Below, in pieces: positions 22,267 through 32,413 of a DNA stretch of 64,000 bases. The stretch is taken from positions 372,001-436,000 of the forward strand of contig NC_087078.1 of assembly GCF_026151205.1 (NCBI RefSeq), written 5' to 3'. Positions within the stretch are counted from its first letter, which is position 1. Every line of letters begins with the position of its first letter. The notes under the pieces are model-generated. The model did not search any database and was not told the origin of the DNA. It saw nothing but the letters and a program-made list of their open reading frames with translations. A program made the translations under genes and the position numbers. The stretch is from Bolinopsis microptera (taxonomy: Eukaryota > Ctenophora > Tentaculata > Lobata > Bolinopsidae).

Positions 22267-22393
22267 TAAGATGAGAAGTACATGTCATACCTGGTACGGA
22301 CTTGTACGGTTAAAATAAAGGTACGGACTAGTACCGGTGTACGTACTTGTACGGTATTTTGAAAAGTACGAACAGTACGTATTTCTCATCTTA
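22267..22393. mobile_element. Small TIR element
   Basis: TAAGATGAGAAGTAC and its near-exact inverse GTATTTCTCATCTTA bound 127 bp rich in GTAC and TACGG motifs. There is no ORF and no clear target duplication. Confidence 0.55.
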
Positions 22394-22659
22394 GATCAAT
22401 ATGTATCTCATATTTGAGAATCAATCTTTAAGACTATAACAATGAGAACCTCCTTTATACTGAGTCACTATTATTATAAATCACAAACCACTAATAATAC
22501 AGTTATTACACTGTGATAAATCGCTGAAGTTCAATAAAATATTGGTGATTTATATGTGAGGTGTGGTCTCACAAGTGTTTTCAAGCTCATGGAAAATAAT
22601 TAATTTGGACTAATTCATCCACTAATCACCTTCCAAGCTCAACTTAAAAAAACTTTAAA
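22394..22659. other. Intergenic between small element and LINE-B
   Basis: AT-rich sequence with no signal seen. It ends where the LINE-B 9-bp tail repeat starts. Confidence 0.4.
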
Positions 22660-22704
22660 GGTTTACAAGGTTTACAAGGTTTACAAGGTTTACAAGGTTT
22701 ACAA
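22660..22704 (-). repeat. LINE-B 3' tail of five 9-bp repeats
   Basis: Five perfect copies of GGTTTACAA (plus strand) lie just past the ORF2 stop side of the element, followed by an A run. This is the position of a target-primed 3' tail. A short degenerate run of the same unit occurs near 61861-61890. Confidence 0.8.
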
Positions 22705-22869
22705 AAAATAGATCTATATTACAGAGAGATAATGTCAGATCAGCATAGCTAAAGGTCAAAGTCCGAAATCCAAATAGAAAATCCGTTACCATTAAGGTGT
22801 TTGATGAGTGTAAAGAAAAAGTGAAAATGAAGGGGCTGTGGAGGAGATGTGATATCCCGTACTGAGACA

Positions 22870-25146
22870 CTAATGTTCGTGTTTCTTCTTTATAGGGAAT
22901 CGTGTTCTGCATAGCTGAGCGACGAACTTGGTGAATTCCACTATGTGCTCCGGTAGAAAGAGGCTCTTCATGTCATGAAATAGTAATGACTTTGTGGGCT
23001 CCTTCATGTTAGTCCTACTGGAATGGTACCTGGGACATGTTCTAAGGAAGTGTTCTTCATCTTCTATTATCGGATCAACACAAGGAAGATTAACAAAGAG
23101 CTCCATCATGGACTTTTCGCTGCAGAATTCACAAATTCTGTGATGTTGACTTCCAGTTCTGCTCCCATATCTTCCAGTTTCTACGTTTAGCTTATGTCCG
23201 CTCATTCGGATCCTAGCCACTAAGTTGCTTCCAGTTCTCGACGGTAGCGTGAGGTACGGCTCCTGCTCGAAAGCACCTTTAACTTTATTATAGAACGTAA
23301 GCTTCTTATTGCTTTGTCTTTCTGTTTCCCATAGATTGATAAATCGGTTATGTGCCCTTTCCTGACATAACAATGGGTTGTAAAGTTGATGTTCAAGTTT
23401 GTTCTCGTCGAGTATCATTAGCATTGATTCCAGTGCTCTGAACCAACCTAAATCAAGTTTCTTCTGCTCAGCAAAAGCGTGCCTGGCTAGGGCTGGTGAG
23501 TCTTCTAGTTCAAGTCTTGCAAGACGATTATGGAAATCGGTGACTTGTTTAACATATCGAACTACAATAGGGGTTCTTCCGCAGTCTCCCCAAACAGCTG
23601 CGTTGGATGTAGATTTGCCAACTCCAAGGGTCCATTTAAGGATGGCGAGGTGCATTCTTTCGAATGGGTCAGCTGCAATGCCTGCCAGTGGGGATTGCTT
23701 CGTATTGTCAGTTGTGCTGGCAAAAGCCTTAATTCCTGAGCTACTGCTGATCCAGACTTCCACTCCGTACGATACAACTGGCAGTATGAGGGAGTCGAGC
23801 AGTTTAAGAACTGCGACCTTGGATATATTGTTAAGGTCTACTTCACTTTTCAGTCCAAAGTATGCCCGGAGAGCTTTTTGTCGCAGAAGGTTTAGTGCTG
23901 TCTTAAAGCTGCCCGACAGTGAGAAGGTGATCCCTAAATAGCAATATGTTTTCGCTGATGGGATTGTTGCTCCCATGTACTGAAAACCGTAACTCTCTTT
24001 GAGTTGCCTTCCACTTTTATTAAAAATCATGATGGCGGTTTTCTTGGTGTTCACCGTGAGCCCCCATTCTCTGCAGAATGACTCAAGTTCAGAGATCATG
24101 ACCTGAAGACTTTCTTTCGAAAGTGCGAGGAGGACAAGATCATCTGCCCACAAGAGGTGGGTCAGAATAGTTTCATTCAGCAATGGACTTGAGATGTCTT
24201 GAACACTGTTCAGTCGTTCCGAAAGTTCGTGGATGTAAGTTTTGAATAGTTCGGGGCTCATTGGGTGGCCCTGCTCCGTACCTGCAAGAATATCAAATGA
24301 GTCTGATATTTTAGCGATCAGCTTGATCTTAGCTTTGGAATTCTTGTACATATGTTCTAGACATTTTAGGAATTTTCCATCTATACCAAGGGTTGAGAGC
24401 TTGTACAGAAGAGCTTCACGACTGATGGAGTCGAAAGCTTTGCGAAAATCCACAAAACAAGAATAGAGTCTTTGTCCTTTGTTATTCACGTATTTGTCTA
24501 CACAAGTGGAAAGGGTGAACAGATGATCCACAGTTCTAGCATTCTTACAGAAGCCAAGCTGGTTTACTGTGTCCGGGCAATGTTCCTTCCTGAATTTTAG
24601 CAAACGGTCCAATAGGATTGTCGCGAAAAGTTTACCAAGGTTGCTCCCGATCGCAATGGCTCTGTAGTTATCGGGGTCGTAGATACATCCTTTCTTGTGG
24701 AGTGGGCTCACAATCGTAGTGTTCCATGGGTAGACACCAAGGTCCAAGCAACCATTAAAGAGCTTAACTAACACTGAGAGAGCGCAGTGGTTCTGGGCGG
24801 CAGACTTAAGCTGCTCATTGAGTAAACAATCTAGTCCAACTGCCTTACCGTTCTTAAGTGTTTTCACCGCATGTACAACCTCTTTCGATGATATCTCATC
24901 ATTTAGTATGCTCATTATTTGTTCATTTGCTTTAGTCACTGTTCTATTCTGTGGGAAGTTTGTATCCTTCTTTTTGTAGAGATCCAGAAAGAATTGGTAG
25001 AACTTCGCCATGTCGAATATGTCCAGCTTGGAGGGTTTTTCGTTAAACTTCTTCAGTTTCTTCAAGTTCTTCCACGAAATCTTATTTTCCTGCAGAATTT
25101 CCTGGTTTAACTCTTGGAAGAAAACAGCCTTTTTCCTTTTTAACAA
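22870..25146 (-). CDS. LINE-B ORF2, reverse transcriptase part
   Basis: The 758-codon segment carries RT domain motifs in order: NYRAIAIGSNLGKLFA (fingers), QLGFCKNARTVDHLF, CFVDFRKAFDSISREAL (first catalytic Asp), GTEQGHPMSPELFKTY, LLWADDLVLLAL (catalytic Asp pair, with W in place of the usual Y) and TVNTKKTAIMIFN. A C-terminal CEFC ... DEEHFLRTC motif fits the zinc-binding tail seen in many LINE ORF2 proteins. It would reverse-transcribe the element RNA at the nicked target. It is continuous in sense with the endonuclease segment at 25140-26378 but in another frame. The frame change falls near 25215-25228, where the endonuclease frame loses its homology to the second copy. The first residue of this open segment is therefore not a true start. 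Confidence 0.9.
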   Translation of the reverse strand: MLKRKKAVFFQELNQEILQENKISWKNLKKLKKFNEKPSKLDIFDMAKFYQFFLDLYKKKDTNFPQNRTVTKANEQIMSILNDEISSKEVVHAVKTLKNGKAVGLDCLLNEQLKSAAQNHCALSVLVKLFNGCLDLGVYPWNTTIVSPLHKKGCIYDPDNYRAIAIGSNLGKLFATILLDRLLKFRKEHCPDTVNQLGFCKNARTVDHLFTLSTCVDKYVNNKGQRLYSCFVDFRKAFDSISREALLYKLSTLGIDGKFLKCLEHMYKNSKAKIKLIAKISDSFDILAGTEQGHPMSPELFKTYIHELSERLNSVQDISSPLLNETILTHLLWADDLVLLALSKESLQVMISELESFCREWGLTVNTKKTAIMIFNKSGRQLKESYGFQYMGATIPSAKTYCYLGITFSLSGSFKTALNLLRQKALRAYFGLKSEVDLNNISKVAVLKLLDSLILPVVSYGVEVWISSSSGIKAFASTTDNTKQSPLAGIAADPFERMHLAILKWTLGVGKSTSNAAVWGDCGRTPIVVRYVKQVTDFHNRLARLELEDSPALARHAFAEQKKLDLGWFRALESMLMILDENKLEHQLYNPLLCQERAHNRFINLWETERQSNKKLTFYNKVKGAFEQEPYLTLPSRTGSNLVARIRMSGHKLNVETGRYGSRTGSQHHRICEFCSEKSMMELFVNLPCVDPIIEDEEHFLRTCPRYHSSRTNMKEPTKSLLFHDMKSLFLPEHIVEFTKFVAQLCRTRFPIKKKHEH

Positions 25147-26378
25147 TTTTTTATAGTCCTTCTTCCTAGAGTAGAAGCGGATTCGTAGAAGGGCGTCCGA
25201 GGGGTTTTTCCCGTACTTCTTGTTAGAATATTAAGCTCTCGCTTAGTTGTAATGCACTCAGCATCGAACCACTTTTGTTTTGGGCGGAGTTTACTGCGTC
25301 GTTTCTTTTTAGAAAAACACCTTATCTTTTGCTCACTATTGGCACAGTTTGAGGGTTGATCGGTGCAAAGTGCGCTTTCAAGAATGTGAACGAACTTCTT
25401 GTTCGTGGAGTAGATGTTTTCTACTGTATCAAGAGTTGAGGTCGAAATATCCAATAGCTGATTTGTTATTTCGGCCTTGTTAAGATTATCAGTAAACTGT
25501 TGGGCCGTTGCATCTCCATCCCATTTCGGTCTTTTAGGTGCATCTTGATGAAGCTCTTGAATTAATTCAGCGGCTATCATTTGGATTCTAACTGAGAGTT
25601 GACAGAGGATAGGTCTGTGATCTGATAGGTTAGTTAAGGAAAGAACTTTGAACCGTTTCACCATATTCCTGATGCTCGGTGAAACTGCTATGTAGTCAAC
25701 GACACTTTGTCCGTTGTACTGATAGCAGGTGAGCTCACCAAAAATGTCACCAATGACATTGCCGTTCAATAGAGTGAGGTCACAGCTGCCCAGAAGGTCA
25801 AGGAATCTATTACCTCTTTCATTTAGTACAGAATCTTTACTGGCTCGGCAAGGTCTGGGTGCATTCGATTTCTTCTTTTTCATCCAGTCTTTTGTCACTG
25901 GGATGAAGTTGACACCACCTGTACGAGCATTTAGGTCACCTACTAGCATGATGTCAGAGTGACCAAGTTGCTCTCCGATAAAGTGGAGAAGAGCTTCAAG
26001 AGTATTCTCCTCAACTCCAAGACTCTTCATCCTGACTTTATAAGAGGAATTTTCGGGTGAGTCGTATATGTTTATCAGAGTGATGTTCTTTTCGGCCTTT
26101 GTGTACGTTTTCGAAATGGATACTGCTTGGATGTCTGTTGAACCTGTTTCGATTTGGGTAATGTACTTTTCGAGCGACCGTTGAACACCGATGCATAGGC
26201 CTCCTGATCTTGAGGATACCCTGTTTTTGTTAAAGCAGCGGTAGTTGGGCACCACTACTTCTCCCTTTGTTTCTTGTAGACAAAATATCGGTGACATCTC
26301 GATGATCTCACGAAACTCATCAATCTCGGTCTTGTTTCCTAGTGAGTGGTGAGATATGTTATTGATGTTCCATGACAC
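25140..26378 (-). CDS. LINE-B ORF2, APE endonuclease part
   Basis: The 412-codon segment holds an exonuclease-endonuclease-phosphatase fold: FCLQETKGE (metal-binding Glu), SRSGGLCIGVQRS, ITLINIYDSPE, DIMLVGDLNARTG, SVVDYIAVSP and LSDHRPILCQL (catalytic Asp-His). This enzyme nicks target DNA for target-primed reverse transcription. A likely ORF2 ATG overlaps the ORF1 stop at 26484-26491 (ATGAATAA), but its frame differs from the endonuclease frame, which has an in-frame stop at 26442-26444. A second frame change between about 26440 and 26380 is therefore inferred. The frame ends in residues without homology after the downstream frame change near 25220. Confidence 0.88.
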   Translation of the reverse strand: MSWNINNISHHSLGNKTEIDEFREIIEMSPIFCLQETKGEVVVPNYRCFNKNRVSSRSGGLCIGVQRSLEKYITQIETGSTDIQAVSISKTYTKAEKNITLINIYDSPENSSYKVRMKSLGVEENTLEALLHFIGEQLGHSDIMLVGDLNARTGGVNFIPVTKDWMKKKKSNAPRPCRASKDSVLNERGNRFLDLLGSCDLTLLNGNVIGDIFGELTCYQYNGQSVVDYIAVSPSIRNMVKRFKVLSLTNLSDHRPILCQLSVRIQMIAAELIQELHQDAPKRPKWDGDATAQQFTDNLNKAEITNQLLDISTSTLDTVENIYSTNKKFVHILESALCTDQPSNCANSEQKIRCFSKKKRRSKLRPKQKWFDAECITTKRELNILTRSTGKTPRTPFYESASTLGRRTIKNC

Positions 26379-26483
26379 AACTGAGAGGTCCTGATCATGG
26401 TTTTGTGCTGCGGTGTGGGATAGTTCATCAACTTTATACTGCTATTGTCTCTCTGCAGTTTTCCCACAATTACGCTCCCTGTA

Positions 26484-29400
26484 TTATTCATTATGATCGT
26501 TGCTTCGGGTGAACTCATGTAAAGTTTGCCTAGTTAGGGTTGACGTTCTATTAAGGGTATCTCGGCATCTGAGCCATAGTTTAGCTAAACCCTTGGGCGA
26601 AAGTCTCAGTGCTTCACCGTCTTTTGTAAAATATCTCTCCAAGTAGCCGCTGAGGTTGTCATTACCGACTGTGCATATTCGGTCTTCATAGTAGTTCTCT
26701 TCTCTGAGCCATTTTATAAAGTCACCCATATATTGGTTGGCAGCTTGAATCCTTGTGTTGAGGTTAGGGTTACCTGGTGTTGGTATTATGAGCGAGTAAC
26801 ATATCTTGCAATTGGTTTCTTCTAAGGCCAATCGAAGGATACTTTTAAAGTTTCTTATGAAAGTGGGGAACGTTAGCCCCCTCTTGATGTCATTTATTCC
26901 CAAGTGAATAAAGATTATCTCAGGGTTGAAGCTTTTGATTTCGGATATGAGCTTCTGTTTTTCCACTAAGTCACTAACTGAGCTGTATTGCACTTTTTTA
27001 ATATCATAACTTCTGGAGAATTTTCGCTGGTCGAAGTCTTCATGGTAAGAATCATACACTAGGAGTACTTTCTTTTTTCTTTGATACTCGTGACTTGACT
27101 TTGTTAGTGATGCTTGTTGTGGTTTATGAGTTACTTCGGGAGATGTTTCATGCAAATTCCCTTCAGCCTCGCCTGGAGGTTGGTCAATTATCGACGCCGT
27201 AGGTTCCGCATTAACCTCTATTATCTCCGAGTACAACGTGGTAGATGATGAGCACTTATGAATGGTTTCATCGTGATTTGACTCAACTTCCTTTGATATC
27301 GCCTTTTCTTTATCTCTAGTTGAGCTTAAGAGTTGTTGCAGACAATTGATGGTATCATTTTGATTTGGCTCACAAGTAAAGTTGCTTAGCTGATCCATTA
27401 TCATCTTTTCTTTATCTTTAACTGACTCTATAAGTTGTTGCAGGCCAAAGGTGATTCTTTCAATGTCGTCAGCAGATGGTTCCTCCATATCGGCTGTTTC
27501 ATTTGCACTGTTCAGAGAATGAGGGATCATTTCTTCGGTTCGAGTTGCAATCTCGTACACAGTTGTTTCTGTCTGGGCGCAACTATCCGTCGTCGACGGA
27601 CTTGTAGATAAACTGTTTCTTAGGGTTTCTGTCTGGACGCCGATATCCACTGTAAATGGACCAGTTTCTTCATGGGTTAAAATTTCATTTGTTACAGTTT
27701 CTCGTTGAGAGTCGGCATCCTGTGAGCGGCAGATGGTTGCTGTTTTAAGGGGACTATTCATTTTTAAATCTCGGCTTTTTTCTGCATCACAGTGGCAAGA
27801 GCAGAGGACAGGCTTTGGAGAGATGTTAACCAAGGACTCCAACCTATCAACCGTTTGGGCTATTGAGTTAAATTTATTCAGGGTCTCTTCAGAGCACCGT
27901 TGACTATCCGTATTTAGCGCTTTGATATTGATGAATAGGGTCTTATCATTTTCTTCCAGAAGGTGGAAGCGTTCAGCGATTTCAGTGTTGTTTTTAAGTG
28001 GGTTTTGTATTATGGCATCCATCTTCTTCGATAGTGCTGCAACCATACTTTCTTGCTTTAGTAACCGATCATCTAGCTTCAGCATACAATTTTCCAGCGT
28101 TTTTAGGGGGCTTTCTACAACACTTAGTATTGTTGCGTTAATATCATGAGACTCAGGTGTTTGCTTAATTATGGTTGTCTTTATTCCCGGGCCAGGTTGT
28201 GCACAGACCGGTTCTGTACTAGTATAGTCGTCTTTGTGGTTCTGGCCCAACTTCGTCTTTCCTTTCTTCCCATGTTTCCCCTTCTTAGCATTTTTGTTTT
28301 TGACCGGGCTTTTATTGGCACCGTATAGATCAATGAACAGACCTGTGAGCTTGTTCTTTCTCTTTTCAGGCGTTCCGGCAATAGATGCACCTCGAGCGCT
28401 AAGTTCTTTCACTACTGCATCGTCTGTCAGGTATACGATCAGTTCTTTGATAACTTTCGGGTGAAGGGCATATCTATCACTTGTAACACTGTTTTGCAAC
28501 GGAGAGTTACTTGATGCCACATTGCCCAGGTACTCAATGAAATACACTCGGCTCCAGTCTGCCGTTTTGTTGTAACATTTTATGTTGCACTCTTTTAGCC
28601 AACCTTTAACCACGGCCCCGTTCCTTAATCTGACAACTTCTTCGTGGGCGTTGTTTTGTAAGAATGGGGTCGGAATGGTAATGTTTGTAATCTTACTGTT
28701 ATTGTCATTACTGCCAGGTAAAGAGTCAGATTGCGGAGGGTTACCAACTCCTGCTGTTTCCTGCTCTGTCTCCTCTGGCAGATTGGTCACCTCTACCTTA
28801 CCCATCTTAAGTTCGTCATTGACCTGTTTCTCATTTGGGGCCACAGCAATCTCAGCAACACTTCCCTCTCCTTTATCCGTTTCTGTTTCTGTATTGACTG
28901 CGATACCAACATATGAAGAACGTTCTTGGGCGAGATATCCATCTTCATCATCTCTGTCTTTGGGTACATTGACATCATTTTCTGAAATAGAGTCAGTTTC
29001 AGAGTGATTCATAATTCCAACTTTTTCTGTTCCAGAGTCCTCTGGTTCTTGATCGCATGAATCGTACTCACTGTCAGAGTCGGCATGATCAGGAGCTGAG
29101 AGTTTCTTCTCGTGAAAAGGTTCAGAGTCTGTCTTCTTTTCTTCATCTTCTGTTGTGACGTTCTTGCTATTTTCAGCTATCACACACTTTTTGTTGTCTT
29201 CCGCCATTGTTTCTTCTTGATGGCATGTGGTCTCCTTCCCCTGATCGTCACTGGCATCATGTATTTTTCCATCTTCAACAACTACGCAATTTTGACAAGA
29301 CTGTGACAAATTGCAGCCTTCATCACTGATGCATGGAATGATAACTATGTGGTAATCAGGTATATGCATTTCAAACTTCCTTTCGGGAGCAAAACTTGGT

Positions 29401-30647
29401 ATCATAGTTGCCCGAGTTTTCGAAGATATAGTTAAGAACGACCAGTTTCTCATTTCGACATCATAGACGTTGAGTGATAAGCGGGCAGCACGTTTAGGTA
29501 GCAGGTCAAGTCCCCTGCTCCTACCGATATGCAAGATTCCAAGCGGGTAGCAATTATCATCATCTAGTTTCATTCGTTTTGCTCTGTCCGACATGCTGGT
29601 GATTTTTAGACCGTTAAAGTTCTGATTGCATGATGTTGTGCGGGACATGTGACGGTTTATTTGACCGAGCAGGTAGAGGAGAGACTTTTGTTCGATCAGG
29701 TCACGTGGGTGTTCGTCCAGTGAACTGATTCGTGTTACTCGATCAACCTCCTCTCGGCAGAACGTTATGGTAACTGTCGGGTTTGAGTTGTCAATCTGCA
29801 TTAGGTCAGTTGACAGAGCTCTTTCCACCGCTTTAGAAATATTGCTCATATTCAAGCGGAATGGGTTATTCATGTTCAGTAAATCATTTTCCAAATGTAT
29901 ACCGGCACCGTCGGTGCCACAGTCGTGAGTGCCACTTTCCCTTATTCTAGTGCATCCAACACCTCCCTGTGAAAAGGAGAGATTATGTGAATCATTTGAG
30001 GAAATCGTAGTGGTGGCTGGTTCAGAGTTATGTCTCATCCTCGCGACTGGTGTTTCGTTGAAAGCCGCGGATCTTTCGAGCGCAATCTTTTCTTTGAGTC
30101 TTCGTTTCAAAAGAGCTGTTGGTGTTGGTTTGTGGTACGGATCACGTCTGTATGAGCTCTCAGATTTGGAGCGTGACCTGCTTTTGAAATTCGTCCTCAC
30201 TGGGGATGTGTAGTCCAGTTCGACATGTTTCCTCGGGGGTGTTCCTCTGCTTGTTGGTACTTTCGAGGTCGGTGTCAGGTAAAGGGGGGAAGGTGAAGGA
30301 CTGCCTGCAGGCTCTGATTTATCATCATCATCATATTCAGTTTCCTGAGAAATATCAGATAGATATGAGATGTCTCCGATAGTGTTCCCAACTGAGATGT
30401 TCAGGTTAACAGTGGTGTTGACTTGAGTGGCGTTAAACCCACTCACGTTACGTGCGATGTCCCATACTCTGGAAATGCCTCTAACGATTGACATATCTCT
30501 GATATTAATGAAGTTTACCGAACCTTGGTTGATATAGGTAGAATTAACAGGTAGTGGTAAAGGAGTCCACTGATCTCTTTTATCGTGAAGGTCGTTTGTC
30601 AACTCTACTTTTAAACTGTCATCATTTTCATCGATTCTTTCCTTCAT
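26484..30647 (-). CDS. LINE-B ORF1 with SAP-like and SGNH domains
   Basis: A single 1387-codon frame. The N-terminal 450 residues are low-complexity and polar with an RSRSKSESSYRR-type basic patch. Residues 470-650 are very acidic. A SAP-like helix pair (VVKELSARGASIAGTPEKRK) lies near 745-775, followed by a lysine-rich stretch (KKGKHGKKGKTK) and a predicted coiled coil near 840-950. An SGNH-hydrolase-like domain lies near 1190-1370 with VLLVYDSY (in place of GDS), FIHLGINDIKRG and SLIIPTPGNPN. The GDS serine context is altered but a serine remains. ORF1 proteins of this type bind element RNA; the esterase-like domain is known in some CR1-related ORF1s. Repeated QTE motifs (IGVQTET near 1000, CAQTET near 1020) resemble LC8-binding sites. 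The frame is intact despite the broken ORF2. Confidence 0.85.
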   Translation of the reverse strand: MKERIDENDDSLKVELTNDLHDKRDQWTPLPLPVNSTYINQGSVNFINIRDMSIVRGISRVWDIARNVSGFNATQVNTTVNLNISVGNTIGDISYLSDISQETEYDDDDKSEPAGSPSPSPLYLTPTSKVPTSRGTPPRKHVELDYTSPVRTNFKSRSRSKSESSYRRDPYHKPTPTALLKRRLKEKIALERSAAFNETPVARMRHNSEPATTTISSNDSHNLSFSQGGVGCTRIRESGTHDCGTDGAGIHLENDLLNMNNPFRLNMSNISKAVERALSTDLMQIDNSNPTVTITFCREEVDRVTRISSLDEHPRDLIEQKSLLYLLGQINRHMSRTTSCNQNFNGLKITSMSDRAKRMKLDDDNCYPLGILHIGRSRGLDLLPKRAARLSLNVYDVEMRNWSFLTISSKTRATMIPSFAPERKFEMHIPDYHIVIIPCISDEGCNLSQSCQNCVVVEDGKIHDASDDQGKETTCHQEETMAEDNKKCVIAENSKNVTTEDEEKKTDSEPFHEKKLSAPDHADSDSEYDSCDQEPEDSGTEKVGIMNHSETDSISENDVNVPKDRDDEDGYLAQERSSYVGIAVNTETETDKGEGSVAEIAVAPNEKQVNDELKMGKVEVTNLPEETEQETAGVGNPPQSDSLPGSNDNNSKITNITIPTPFLQNNAHEEVVRLRNGAVVKGWLKECNIKCYNKTADWSRVYFIEYLGNVASSNSPLQNSVTSDRYALHPKVIKELIVYLTDDAVVKELSARGASIAGTPEKRKNKLTGLFIDLYGANKSPVKNKNAKKGKHGKKGKTKLGQNHKDDYTSTEPVCAQPGPGIKTTIIKQTPESHDINATILSVVESPLKTLENCMLKLDDRLLKQESMVAALSKKMDAIIQNPLKNNTEIAERFHLLEENDKTLFINIKALNTDSQRCSEETLNKFNSIAQTVDRLESLVNISPKPVLCSCHCDAEKSRDLKMNSPLKTATICRSQDADSQRETVTNEILTHEETGPFTVDIGVQTETLRNSLSTSPSTTDSCAQTETTVYEIATRTEEMIPHSLNSANETADMEEPSADDIERITFGLQQLIESVKDKEKMIMDQLSNFTCEPNQNDTINCLQQLLSSTRDKEKAISKEVESNHDETIHKCSSSTTLYSEIIEVNAEPTASIIDQPPGEAEGNLHETSPEVTHKPQQASLTKSSHEYQRKKKVLLVYDSYHEDFDQRKFSRSYDIKKVQYSSVSDLVEKQKLISEIKSFNPEIIFIHLGINDIKRGLTFPTFIRNFKSILRLALEETNCKICYSLIIPTPGNPNLNTRIQAANQYMGDFIKWLREENYYEDRICTVGNDNLSGYLERYFTKDGEALRLSPKGLAKLWLRCRDTLNRTSTLTRQTLHEFTRSNDHNE

Positions 30648-30760
30648 TAATTCGGTTGAAGTACGGCAAGGGGCTACTGCATCGTTTTCGCACTGCGTTT
30701 TCAGCTTCTCCCGTCTAAATCCCTCGTCTTCATCGTAACGGTGCAGAGGTCAAACAATAC

Positions 30761-31432
30761 TAAATTAAAAACGTTAAAATCTAAGCAATTTTTCAACATT
30801 TCTATACTCGTTTCCATAAATATAATTATCCAGGGTAAAACGATTCCCTGACAAATACCAGCTGCAGCTATTTTTCTGCCGTTACTGCAACGGTGCCAAG
30901 AAATTTGGCAAATGACATTTTTAATGTTTCATCAAAAGTTTTGCAGTTTCGCAAATTTCACAAAAACAAATACTTCAAAAATGCGTTGCTAAATGAAACT
31001 GAAAATATTTTTGTCATCTACAACTGATTGAGAGCTTACGAAAATATCATCCAATCAGGAATATTATATTCTTATAGTGCTGACAGATCACTAAACTTGC
31101 ATTTCAGCTCCACGACAACCAGCGCCAAGCCCAATTACAACTAGTAGTGGAACACAGCTGTTGTCAGGTCATCCCTGACAACATCTGACAAGCTGGCTCC
31201 CATCCCCGGCATGTGAACTTAAAGTCTTCGCAACCAGTGACCGCTCAAAGTGGCCACGTGCATTATTACCACTATTAACTTGAGGGTGACCCTCGGGTCT
31301 TTAAAAATAAAAGGAAAGTACTATTACCACAGATTCTTACAAAATAAACGATGGTTTATGGACTCACTAATATCGGGAGGCTGTGAACAACCATCCAAAC
31401 CAAAATTAACAACACTAACGACAACGTTGTTC
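30761..31432. other. Intergenic, no gene seen
   Basis: AT-rich to mixed sequence. No exon or clear repeat is seen. Confidence 0.45.
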
Positions 31433-31675
31433 TACCTGATCGGCCGACGTTATTTGACCGGACATAATCTTTAGCGGACATTAAAATGAACGCTCGAAGG
31501 CATTTATTGGATTTAACTACTTTATCTGATTTTGTTTGAATGGACATTGATTGAACGCTATCCTCTCGTTGGCCACCCAGGCCCAGCCTCTCTCTGTCAA
31601 AAAAGGACCTCAAGCGTCCAATTAATGTCTGTTCAAATAGGCTTGACCAGGAATTTCCACCTCAAGCGTTCAGGA
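31433..31675 (-). mobile_element. Relative of the 8751-8951 TIR element
   Basis: ACCTGATCGGCCGACGTTAT resembles the element end at 8930-8951 in reverse. AGCGGACATTAAAATGAACG is the inverse of a motif repeated in 8800-8900. The far end is degraded, so limits are approximate. Confidence 0.5.
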
Positions 31676-31790
31676 ATTCTGTGGAGTATGCACATCGAAA
31701 CAACATGGTTACTGGGCGGTGCTCAGCCTGTCATTCCTGTCATTCTGCCGAATATCTATTTGTTGTTATTTTTTGAACATAATAGCACTA

Positions 31791-31830
31791 GCAACATGGA
31801 TTTCATAGCAGCAACATGGATTTCATAGCA
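31791..31830. repeat. 20-bp direct duplication
   Basis: AGCAACATGGATTTCATAGC occurs twice in tandem. Confidence 0.85.
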
Positions 31831-32151
31831 AACACTGACAAAAATGCACATAACTCACATGGAACGAATACAATAACCAATGTAAAAAAGCCAAAGGCAT
31901 ACTTATACAATGTTGATGGATGATACACGTTTAAATGTCTACCAAGAAGCGCGTGCCTTCTTCGCGCCGGGTCAGTTCATTAACAATGAGCAAATGCAAT
32001 GCGGGAAAGCTGTAATATATTAATATTTAATTGGACGTGACTTGGGGTTCATTCCGAAGACCATGAATTATGGATAACAGCTGACAAGCTGACTCGATTA
32101 GTCTACCCAAAAACCAGAACTTAACGATCCTAAGCAATGTAGTTGTACAAC
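31831..32151. other. Intergenic, no gene seen
   Basis: No coding signal is seen between the duplication and the next array. Confidence 0.45.
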
Positions 32152-32378
32152 GGTTACCTGGTTACCTGGTTACCTGGTTACCTTGCTACCTTGCTACCTG
32201 GTTACCTGGTTACATGGTTACCTGGTTACCTGGCTACCCGGTTACCCGGTTACCTGGTTACCTGGTTACCTGGTTACCTGGTTACCTGGTTACCTGGCTA
32301 CCCGGTTACCTGGTTACCTGGCTACCCGGTTACCTGGTTACTTTGCTACCTGGTTACCTTGCTACAGGTTGCATATCC
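32152..32378. repeat. 8-bp GGTTACCT array
   Basis: About 28 copies of GGTTACCT, with GCTACCCG and GCTACCTT variants. It is the reverse complement orientation of the arrays at 20531 and 34402. A 22-nt sequence just downstream (32392-32413) is identical to one downstream of the array at 34402-34640. Confidence 0.95.
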
Positions 32379-32413
32379 CTTGTATGGTTACTGTGTCACA
32401 TGGTTTGACTACT

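Larger units (their letters stand above)
22660..30760 (-). mobile_element. LINE-B copy 1, near full-length non-LTR element
   Basis: On the minus strand this runs ORF1 (26484-30647), ORF2 with APE endonuclease (25140-26378), RT and a C-terminal Cys/His motif (22870-25146), then a 3' tail of five 9-bp repeats (22660-22704). Gene order, APE-type endonuclease and lack of LTRs identify a non-LTR retrotransposon. A short 3' tandem-repeat tail and an SGNH/esterase-like ORF1 are known from CR1-type and some related clades; I cannot fix the clade by eye. ORF2 is interrupted by frame changes, so this copy is probably inactive, although ORF1 is intact. A diverged relative lies at 53709-58468. The 5' end is uncertain, since I can only follow it a little beyond the ORF1 start. 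Confidence 0.88.

Noticed and set aside
23399-23941. Plus-strand frames within LINE-B (also 28582-29007, 29929-30213)
   Set aside because: They are antisense shadows of the LINE ORFs, which carry the recognisable motifs.
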